NCBI GenBank assembly: GCA_030656215.1
Contig: JAUSOD010000087.1
Coordinates: 1 to 44,529 of the forward strand
Reading direction: 5' to 3'
Source of the DNA: Azoarcus sp.
GTDB taxonomy: Bacteria; Pseudomonadota; Gammaproteobacteria; Burkholderiales; Rhodocyclaceae
Length of the DNA: 44,529 nucleotides
The translations under genes and the position numbers were made by a program. The first letter of the stretch is position 1; each line of letters begins with the position of its first letter. Shown piece after piece: positions 1 through 7,076 of the stretch. Under the pieces are notes generated by a model. That model worked only from the letters and a program-made list of their open reading frames with translations, did not search any database and was not told the origin of the DNA.

Positions 1-1931
1 ATCCACATCACGTCGGCCATCGCATACCAGGCCACTACCTCCTCGAAGGGCAGGGCGCGGAAGAAGAACTGCACCGGGGTCCAGCCGACACGGGCGAAGC
101 GTCCATTGACCTTGCCCACCGCCTGCTCGATGAGGGTTTGCAGTTCGTCATAAACCGTCATCTCCTTGGCCGCCGGCACACACACTGCGAGCAGCGATAC
201 CTTGCCGCACAGTTCCGGGTGCTCCTCGAGCAGGCGCTCGAAGGCGACCAGCTTCTCCAGCGTGCCCTTGGTGTAGTCGAGGCGCTCGACCGACAGGATC
301 ACGCGGGTGCCGGCGAGGTCGCGGCGCAGGCTGGCCATGCGGGTGGCGGTGTCCGGTGCGTCGAGCACAGCGCGAACGCGGCCGATGTCGATCCCGACCG
401 GGTGGGCGCCAAGGCCGATGCGGCGGCCATGGACTTCGATCGCGGTGGTGACCTCGTCCAGCCCGAGGGCGCAGCCGTAGGTGAGGTAACGCGGCGCGCA
501 GGCTTTCGTTTCGAGCACTTTGAGTGGCGCCACGCCGCGCGCAACGTCTACGAAGTTCTCCGCCTGGCGCGGGATGTGGAAGCCGATGTAGTCGCATTGC
601 AGCAGGCTGCCGACGATCTCGCGCCGCCACGGCAGCACGTTGAACACGTCGGCAGAGGGGAAATAGGTGTGGTGGAAGAAGGCGATCTTGAGGTCCGGAC
701 GCAGTTCACGCAGTGTGGCCGGCACCATCCACAGGTTGTAGTCGTGGATCCACACCACCGCACCTTCGGCGGCTTCGGCCGCGGTGCGTTCGGCAAACAG
801 GCGATTGACCTTGAGGAACACCACCCAGTCTTCCTCGCGAAAGATCGCGCGCTCCCAGAAGGTGTGCAGCGTGGGCCAGAAGGCCTCCTTGGAGAAGCGC
901 TTGTAGAAGACGTCGACGTCGTCCTTGGTCAGCGCAACGCGTGCTGCGAGCAGCTTGGGGTATTGCTCTGCGTCGACCTCGGTGTGGATCTCGAACGGGA
1001 TCGCTTTCTTCGGGTCATGGATAGTCCACGCCACCCATGAACCCTTGCGGCCATCAGCGAAGAAGGACAGCAGCGTCGGGATGATGCCGTTGGGCGAGGT
1101 CGGACGGCGGCGGGTGAGGCGACCGTTGTCGAACACTTCCTCGTACGGCAGGCGGTGGTAGACCATCACCAGGTCGGCCTTGCCAGGGGCTTCCATGGCA
1201 CGGACTTCGGCCTCGATGCCGCCGCTGCCGAGGAAGCCGAAATGGGCCAGGGCCTCGATGATGCCGCCGCAGCCGGTGTGGCTGGCGTGCAGCACGCGGG
1301 CGCGGTCGCGGGTGGCATCGAGCAGCGCGGGTTCGGATTCGCCCACGCACACGCCGATGAAACCAGCCTCGTACATCGACAAGTCATTGAGGGTGTCGCC
1401 TGCAACCAGAACATCGTCGTGCTCGAGGCCGAGGTGGCGTACCAGCGAGGACAGGGTGCTGCCCTTGTTCACCCCGCGCGGCAGGATGTCCAGATAGCGG
1501 TCGGCCGAATAGAGCACTTCGCAGCCGAGATCGGCCGCGACCTGCTCGATGTCGGTGGAGACCGCACCGGCCTCGCAAAAGTACGAGCAGCGACGCTGTT
1601 GCGGTACTTCCTGGCGCTCGATTGCTTCGAAGCGGGCCATGGCTTCGGCCACTGCACGCTCTCCCGGCCAGCGCGCGTCGATGTCGGATTGAAGCGGCTG
1701 CAAAGCCTGGCGGGTGTGGCCGTCGACGACGGTGCCGCCGACATCGCAGATGATGTAGTCCGGCACCGGGATGGTCGGATCGGACAGGATCGGCAGCACC
1801 ACCTCGAGACCGCGGCCGGTGACGAAGGCGAGCTTGATCTCGGGGTGGGCGCTGATCAGTTGATAAAGGCGCTGGCGGTTCTCGGGATGGCCTGCGAGAA
1901 AGGTGCCATCGAGATCGGTTGCGAGCAGCAT
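1..1931 (-). CDS. ggpPS: Bifunctional glucosylglycerol-phosphate phosphatase/synthase (GgpPS), 3' end beyond window
   Basis: A fused enzyme expected to make the compatible solute glucosylglycerol from ADP-glucose and glycerol-3-phosphate and then dephosphorylate it in the cytoplasm. The start at 1931 has AAGGAG eight bases upstream. Residues 1 to about 265 are a sucrose-phosphatase-like HAD domain with DLDGT at the N-terminus, a TGR motif, a GVNKGST lysine and GDTLND. From about residue 270 a GT20 (trehalose-phosphate-synthase fold) domain follows, with HDYNLWMVP, FFHHTYFPSADVF, CDYIGFHIPRQ and VERLDYTKG. These are GgpS-like variants; OtsA usually has DRLDYSKG and FLH.PFP. The frame is open for 643 codons and runs off the left edge, so the last part of the GT20 domain is missing. 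Phosphatase-first fusions of this kind are known from Azotobacter and Stenotrophomonas. The alternative is a trehalose-6-phosphate synthase/phosphatase fusion, which fits the motifs less well. Confidence 0.85.
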   Translation of the reverse strand, partial: MLLATDLDGTFLAGHPENRQRLYQLISAHPEIKLAFVTGRGLEVVLPILSDPTIPVPDYIICDVGGTVVDGHTRQALQPLQSDIDARWPGERAVAEAMARFEAIERQEVPQQRRCSYFCEAGAVSTDIEQVAADLGCEVLYSADRYLDILPRGVNKGSTLSSLVRHLGLEHDDVLVAGDTLNDLSMYEAGFIGVCVGESEPALLDATRDRARVLHASHTGCGGIIEALAHFGFLGSGGIEAEVRAMEAPGKADLVMVYHRLPYEEVFDNGRLTRRRPTSPNGIIPTLLSFFADGRKGSWVAWTIHDPKKAIPFEIHTEVDAEQYPKLLAARVALTKDDVDVFYKRFSKEAFWPTLHTFWERAIFREEDWVVFLKVNRLFAERTAAEAAEGAVVWIHDYNLWMVPATLRELRPDLKIAFFHHTYFPSADVFNVLPWRREIVGSLLQCDYIGFHIPRQAENFVDVARGVAPLKVLETKACAPRYLTYGCALGLDEVTTAIEVHGRRIGLGAHPVGIDIGRVRAVLDAPDTATRMASLRRDLAGTRVILSVERLDYTKGTLEKLVAFERLLEEHPELCGKVSLLAVCVPAAKEMTVYDELQTLIEQAVGKVNGRFARVGWTPVQFFFRALPFEEVVAWYAMADVMW

Positions 1932-1981
1932 GTGCGGTTCTCCTTGTGGGTGAACGCCGACACGGATGCCGACTAAGTCAT

Positions 1982-3316
1982 TCAGGTGCGCGTGGTTTGC
2001 GCGGTTTCAGATTCGGTTTCAGGTTCGCTTGCGACGGGAGCGTCAGCGGTGCTTTCAATTGTAGTTTCCGCTGGTGGTGGCGCACTTTCGATGCTTGCCT
2101 CCGCCGGCGTCATCATTTCCAGTACGGTTGCCGAGGTGCGCAGCATGGGCATGAAATGCGCGGCATCTTCGACGATTTCGTCCTTGCCGCGGCGTGCATG
2201 CCACAGCGCAAATGCCGCCAGCGGCGCGAGCATCAGCGCAAAGTGCAATGGCAGCGCCACCGGCCCGAACCAGCCCATCAGCACGCCCGCCACCGCCGGG
2301 CCGACCGCGGCGCCGGCGCCGTGCAGCAGGAGCAGGCCGGCGTTGCCCGACAGGATATGTTCGCGCGGGAGGTGGTCGATGAGGTGGGCGACCACAATCG
2401 GGTAAAGCGCAAATGCGGCTGCGCCAAACAGAAAGCCGGCAATCAGCACGACTTCACCGAAATTCCCGAACACGGCCCACAGCAGGCTGGCGGCCGTGGC
2501 TGCGGCAGCTACCAGCCCCAGCGCGTAGCGGCGGTCCACCCGATCGGAAAAAAGGCCGATCGGCCATTGCAGTAGCGCACCGCCGAGTATCGACAGCGTG
2601 ATCAGCAGCGCCACCCCGGATTCGTCAAGGCCGATGCGGTTGCCATACACCGCGCTCATGCCCCAGAACGCACCCATGGCCAGTCCGGAGAGCACCGCAC
2701 CGGCACAGGCTACCGGCGCTGCCTGCCACAGCTGACCGAGCCCGAGCCGCGGGCTGTCGGTCAGCACCGGTGGCGGCAGGCGCGTGGCCGTGACCGGCAT
2801 CAGCGCAAGGCAGACAAAGATCGCCGCCACCGCGAACAGGGTGAACTCGGCCGGGCTACCCAGCCGAAGCAGTTGCTGCGCGGCGGCAAGCGCGCCGAGG
2901 TTTACTGCCATGTAGATGGCGAATACCTGCCCGCGGCGCTCGGTGGGCACTTCACTGTTGAGCCAGCTCTCGATCACCGTGTACAGCCCGACCAGGGCAA
3001 TGCCGGTGATCACCCGCAGCACCATCCACACGGGCGCCGACACCACCAGTGCGTGCAGCAGCACGCAGGCCGCCGTCGCCGCGGCGAAAAAGGCGAAGGC
3101 GCGCACGTGGCCCATGCGCCGGATGAGTGGCGGCGCAACGAAGGTGCCGAGGAAAAAGCCGACAAAATAGGCCGAGCCGATCAGGCCCAGCGTCGCGTCC
3201 GTGTACCCTTCAAGACTGCCGCGCAGCGCCAGCACCGTGTTGAGCAAACCGGTGCCGAGCAGCAGGAGCGCGATCCCGGCGAGCAAGGCGCCGATCGGAA
3301 TGAGGTGAGGGATCAT
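1982..3316 (-). CDS. MFS transporter (YcaD-like) with a long polar C-terminal tail
   Basis: A 444-residue major facilitator superfamily permease of unknown substrate. Twelve hydrophobic segments are visible. The N-terminus MIPHLIPIGALLAGIALLL leads directly into helix 1, and ERRGQVFAIYM and DRVDRRYALG are the cytoplasmic loops typical of the YcaD/sugar-efflux-like branch. I chose the ATG at 3316 because it begins at the first membrane helix; a GTG at 3397 in the same frame would add 27 hydrophilic residues. After the last helix there is a tail of about 70 residues rich in Glu, Thr, Ser and Ala, which is unusual for the family. It lies 50 bp upstream of ggpPS on the same strand and may be cotranscribed with it. 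Substrate cannot be inferred. Confidence 0.8.
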   Translation of the reverse strand: MIPHLIPIGALLAGIALLLLGTGLLNTVLALRGSLEGYTDATLGLIGSAYFVGFFLGTFVAPPLIRRMGHVRAFAFFAAATAACVLLHALVVSAPVWMVLRVITGIALVGLYTVIESWLNSEVPTERRGQVFAIYMAVNLGALAAAQQLLRLGSPAEFTLFAVAAIFVCLALMPVTATRLPPPVLTDSPRLGLGQLWQAAPVACAGAVLSGLAMGAFWGMSAVYGNRIGLDESGVALLITLSILGGALLQWPIGLFSDRVDRRYALGLVAAAATAASLLWAVFGNFGEVVLIAGFLFGAAAFALYPIVVAHLIDHLPREHILSGNAGLLLLHGAGAAVGPAVAGVLMGWFGPVALPLHFALMLAPLAAFALWHARRGKDEIVEDAAHFMPMLRTSATVLEMMTPAEASIESAPPPAETTIESTADAPVASEPETESETAQTTRT

Positions 3317-3418
3317 GGTCCAGGCGATCGCGACCCCGAGTCGGGTCCGGGTGCGGCAGGGTGGCGCGCAGGCAGGCCGACAGGAGATCAGGATCACTCA
3401 TAATAAATTTGAGCAAAT

Positions 3419-3447
3419 ATTGTAACGCACAATGAAGAATTGCCCAA
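3419..3447 (-). promoter_or_regulatory. Sigma-70 promoter for the MFS gene
   Basis: On the minus strand TTGGGC (3447-3442) is followed after exactly 17 bases by TACAAT (3424-3419). It sits in a short AT-rich stretch that stands out from the GC-rich surroundings. Transcription would start near 3412, about 95 bases before the chosen MFS start. The alternative GTG start at 3397 would leave a leader of only about 15 bases. Confidence 0.55.
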
Positions 3448-3647
3448 GTCCTTGTCCGGTATGGGAATTAGGGCTGAGTGCCCGGGAGGTTGGTCATGTG
3501 GCCCGCGACGGCAGTAAGGAACTGGGGCTCAGGGGCGAGGGTGTGGACGGCCCGCCCGACTGAGGGCGAGGCGCCTGATGTGGTGATTCGTCCCGTCCGG
3601 CCCGGCAAGGCGCTAAACTGCCCGCCTTTGACTTGCCGGATAGCACC

Positions 3648-4928
3648 ATGGCCGCACAGCGCATACTCACCGGGATCACCACGTCCGGAACGCCCCACCT
3701 TGGCAACTATGCAGGTGCGATCCGCCCTGCGATCGAAGCCAGCCGGCGTGCCGATGCCGAGAGCTTCTACTTTCTCGCTGATTATCATGCGCTGATCAAG
3801 ACTGCCGACCCGGCACGGGTGCAGCGCTCCACGCTCGAGATCGCGGCCTCGTGGCTTGCCGCCGGGCTCGATACCGAGCGGGTGTGGTTCTACCGTCAGT
3901 CGGACATTCCGGAAATCCCCGAGCTGACCTGGCTGCTGACCTGCAATGCAGGCAAGGGGCTGCTTAACCGTGCGCATGCCTACAAGGCCGCGGTGGACAA
4001 GAACACCGCCGATGGCGAGGACCCGGACGCCGGGGTCAATATGGGCCTGTTCATGTATCCGGTGCTGATGGCCGCCGACATCCTGATGTTCAAGGCTCAT
4101 TCGGTACCGGTCGGGCGCGACCAGATCCAGCACATCGAAATGGCGCGAGACATCGCCGCCCGCTTCAACCACCTCTACGGCGAGCATTTCGTGCTGCCCG
4201 AGGCTGCGATCGACGAATCGGTGGCGACGCTTCCGGGGCTGGACGGGCGCAAGATGAGCAAGAGCTACGACAACACCATCCCGCTGTTCGCGCCGGCTGC
4301 CGAGCTGCGAAAGCTGATCTTTTCCATCGTCACCGACTCGCGCCTGCCGGGCGAGCCCAAAGAGGTCGAGGGCTCTGCCCTGTTCCAGCTCTACCAGGCC
4401 TTTGCCACGCCGGCCGAGACGCAAGCCATGCGCGCGGCGTTTGCCGGCGGCATCGCCTGGGGCGAGGCCAAGCAGGCGCTGTTCGAGCGTATCGAGCTGG
4501 CGGTGGCGCCGATGCGTGAGCGTTACGAGGCGCTGATCGCCCAGCCGGCGCTGATCGAGCAGAAGTTGCAGGAAGGGGCGGCGCGGGCGCGGGCGATCGC
4601 CACCCCCTTCCTGGGCGAGATCCGTCACGCGGTGGGGCTGCGCCGGCTCGACAGCAGCGCGACCCCGACCACGGTGGCGGCGACCAAGGTGCAGGCCTTG
4701 CCCCAGTTCAAGCAGTATCGCGAGGCCGATGGCCGCTTCTATTTCAAGCTGGTGGGCGGCGATGGTCGTTTGCTGCTGCAGAGCCGGGGTTTCGACTCGC
4801 CGAAAGAGGCGGGGCAGACGATCGCCCGCCTCAAGCAGGGTGGCGAAGCCGGAGATGCGGGAACGCTGGTCGAGGGCGTGTCCACGGAAGCGCTCGCAGA
4901 AGCGCTGGCGGCACTGGCCGGCGAGTGA
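3648..4928 (+). CDS. trpS: Tryptophanyl-tRNA synthetase with C-terminal extension
   Basis: Charges tRNA-Trp with tryptophan in the cytoplasm. This class I synthetase of 426 residues has the HIGH-equivalent TTSGTPHLGNYAG at residues 8-20 and the second signature DGRKMSKSYDN near residue 200. The ATG at 3648 gives the normal N-terminus MAAQRILTGITT; a TTG fifteen bases earlier is possible but unneeded. Compact bacterial TrpRS is about 330-350 residues, so roughly 80 extra residues follow the catalytic and anticodon-binding parts. Inside this tail, at about residues 360-390, GRFYFKLVGGDGRLLLQS followed by GFDSPKEAG resembles the small YegP/DUF1508 fold. The gene is divergent from the MFS gene. 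The signalling genes downstream start 34 bp after its stop and could be read through. Confidence 0.97.
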   Translation: MAAQRILTGITTSGTPHLGNYAGAIRPAIEASRRADAESFYFLADYHALIKTADPARVQRSTLEIAASWLAAGLDTERVWFYRQSDIPEIPELTWLLTCNAGKGLLNRAHAYKAAVDKNTADGEDPDAGVNMGLFMYPVLMAADILMFKAHSVPVGRDQIQHIEMARDIAARFNHLYGEHFVLPEAAIDESVATLPGLDGRKMSKSYDNTIPLFAPAAELRKLIFSIVTDSRLPGEPKEVEGSALFQLYQAFATPAETQAMRAAFAGGIAWGEAKQALFERIELAVAPMRERYEALIAQPALIEQKLQEGAARARAIATPFLGEIRHAVGLRRLDSSATPTTVAATKVQALPQFKQYREADGRFYFKLVGGDGRLLLQSRGFDSPKEAGQTIARLKQGGEAGDAGTLVEGVSTEALAEALAALAGE

Positions 4929-4962
4929 TACGTTTGCAGCATGCACGAGTGTGGAGCATGGA

Positions 4963-5583
4963 ATGCAACGGGTACTCGACATTCTGAGTTCGGGGGTTCA
5001 CGACGCGAAGAACCAGCTTTTTCGCGCCGAGTCCCTGCTTGTGCAAGCCGAAGCCGAGCACGGCATCACCCTCGGTGAGGCCCGCTATGCGATCGAGCTT
5101 GCGGCGCTGAGGTTGAGTGGCGTGCTTGCCACCTACAAGCTGCAGCGCCATGTAGAGACCCTGTCGATCGGCATGGCTTCGGCGGGCGAGCTGATCGAGG
5201 AAGTCGTGCTGGTTAACCGCGAGCACTGCGATCGTCTCGGGCTCGAGATCATTGGCGACAGCAGTGCCGATGAACCCTGGCCGCTGGATCGCGACCTGGT
5301 CCTCGACATCCTGTCCAATGCGCTGCAAAACGCGAGCCGCTTTGCGCGCAGGCAGATCCGGATGTCCGCTTGCCATGCTGACGGGTTTCTGTTGCTGCGG
5401 ATCGAGGACGACGGTCCGGGCTTCGAGGAACCCGACATCGATCGCATGGCGAAGCTGGGCGTCGGCCTGTTCGTTGCGCGCGAGCTAGCCGCGCTGCACC
5501 GGCGCCATGATCGGCACGGGCGGGTCGAGCTGCGCAACGGCGGCGAGTTGGGCGGCGCGATCATGGAGGTGTGGCTGCCGTGA
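4963..5583 (+). CDS. Small soluble sensor histidine kinase
   Basis: A 206-residue kinase with no membrane segment and no recognisable sensor domain. The H-box is at the very N-terminus (GVHDAKNQLF, phospho-acceptor His13, HDxKN type). The ATPase part has an N-box (DILSNALQNASR), a G1 box (EDDGPGF) and a G2-like GVGLFVAREL. The ATG at 4963 is preceded by GGAG at a suitable distance; upstream in-frame sequence is trpS in another frame. Its stop overlaps the start of the response regulator by four bases (GTGA), so the two are translationally coupled and very likely cognate. With no input domain of its own, it probably receives signals through a partner protein. Confidence 0.85.
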   Translation: MQRVLDILSSGVHDAKNQLFRAESLLVQAEAEHGITLGEARYAIELAALRLSGVLATYKLQRHVETLSIGMASAGELIEEVVLVNREHCDRLGLEIIGDSSADEPWPLDRDLVLDILSNALQNASRFARRQIRMSACHADGFLLLRIEDDGPGFEEPDIDRMAKLGVGLFVARELAALHRRHDRHGRVELRNGGELGGAIMEVWLP

Positions 5584-6938
5584 CCGCGCTTGGTCCGGCG
5601 GTCTATCGCGAGCTGCGTTTTCTGGTGATCGATGACCAGCCGGTGGCACGGGACAGCCTGCGGATCTGTGCCCAGACGATGGGTGCCTTTGCGGTGGAGT
5701 TTTCCTCCGGTTACCAGGATGCGATCGTGCGAATCCGTCGTGCGATGCCCGATGTCATCCTGTGCGACTACCTGCTGGGCAACGACCGCTCGGGCCAGCA
5801 ACTGCTTGAGGAGTTGCGTCGCTTCGACATGCTGGCAGACGATTGCGTCTTCATCATGGTGACGGCGGAACAATCCTACGAGCAGGTGGTGGCCGCGGTG
5901 GAGCTGGCGCCCGACGACTACATCATCAAACCGTTTTCACCCGATCGGCTCAAGCTCAGGCTCGATCGCGTGTTGCGCCGCAAACGCTTCTTCAAGCCAC
6001 TGTTCGCCGCCAAGCGCGCGCAGGACTATGCCGGTGCGGCGCGCTTCATCGAGCAGGTGCGCGATACCGAGGAGGGGCAGGTGCAGCGCTTCGAGCTGAT
6101 GCGTCAGCACGCCGAGGTGCTGCTGCTCAAGGGCGATGCGCTCGCTGCCCAGGCTGCGTTCGAGACTATTCTGGAAACCCACCCTTTTCCCTGGGCCCGC
6201 GCGGGAAAGGCACGTGCGCTCGTTGGCCAGAGCCGGCTGCAGGAGGCACGCGCGATCATGGATCAGGTGGTGGTCGACGCCCCCACCTTCTTTGGCGGCT
6301 TCGACCTGAAGGCGCAGATCTGTCTGGAGATGGGCGACTACGAGGAGGGCCAGCGCACCGTCGCGGCCGCCTCAAGCAAGACCGGACGCAACTATGTGCG
6401 CAAGCGCCTGCTCGCCGATGCGGCCCTGCTCAGTGGCGACACCGCGACCGCGTGTGCGGCAATGGGCGATGTGGTCCGCAACGACACCGCCCCTGGCGCA
6501 GTAAGCGTTGCCGACTGTCTGATGCTGGCCCGCAGCCATGTTGAGGCCGGTGAGTTGATGGAGGCCGAGCAGGCGCTGGGCGGGATCTCGGCTGCGCGCA
6601 TGGAGACCGCTTCGCTGGACGACAAGGCCTCGTGGCACGCATTGCGCGCGCTGATGGCACCCGACGCAGAGCGACGACAGGTGGCTGCACTGCGCGCGGC
6701 CTGGATCGCCACCCCGCTGTGCGCCCAGACCCGGGTGGACATCATTCGGGCCGCCTTTGCGCTTGGTGACCAGGCGCTGGCGGTTGCGATCACCAGTGCG
6801 CTGTTTGTAAGTGACGAGATTCGGCGCGTGTTCAAGGTGGTGCGCGGGCTGTTTGAGGCACATGCCATGGTGCCCGCGTTCCGTGAGCTGCAGCGTAGCG
6901 CCGCGTTGCAGAAAATTGGCAGCGCCGACGCGAGTTGA
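5580..6938 (+). CDS. Response regulator with C-terminal TPR-like repeat region
   Basis: A 452-residue regulator. The receiver domain covers residues 12-135, with acidic pair Asp18/Asp19, phospho-acceptor Asp63 (VILCDYLLG), the conserved Thr in MVTAEQ and Lys in IIKPF. About 310 residues follow that are helical and rich in Ala and Leu, with TPR-like spacing (for example DALAAQAAFETILETHPF and GKARALVGQSRLQEARAIMDQ). No DNA-binding or enzymatic output domain is visible, so it probably acts by protein-protein contact. I chose GTG at 5580 because GGAGG lies ten bases upstream; the GTG at 5571 would leave only one base. It is coupled to the kinase and followed 138 bp later by the HD-GYP gene. Confidence 0.85.
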   Translation: MTALGPAVYRELRFLVIDDQPVARDSLRICAQTMGAFAVEFSSGYQDAIVRIRRAMPDVILCDYLLGNDRSGQQLLEELRRFDMLADDCVFIMVTAEQSYEQVVAAVELAPDDYIIKPFSPDRLKLRLDRVLRRKRFFKPLFAAKRAQDYAGAARFIEQVRDTEEGQVQRFELMRQHAEVLLLKGDALAAQAAFETILETHPFPWARAGKARALVGQSRLQEARAIMDQVVVDAPTFFGGFDLKAQICLEMGDYEEGQRTVAAASSKTGRNYVRKRLLADAALLSGDTATACAAMGDVVRNDTAPGAVSVADCLMLARSHVEAGELMEAEQALGGISAARMETASLDDKASWHALRALMAPDAERRQVAALRAAWIATPLCAQTRVDIIRAAFALGDQALAVAITSALFVSDEIRRVFKVVRGLFEAHAMVPAFRELQRSAALQKIGSADAS

Positions 6939-7076
6939 GCTACGTTCCGTGCGCCTGCGTACAGCCAGCGGTTGCCCGGTCAGGAGAGTCGTGCCAGCAT
7001 GTCAGTCGCGTTTTGCGTCCGGTGACGATGGCGGACGCCTGAGCACAACCCCGACTTTGCAGGAGTGTGACCGGTC

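Noticed and set aside
3468-4982. Open frame of 504 codons antisense to trpS
   Set aside because: Composition typical of a GC-rich shadow; trpS motifs are certain.
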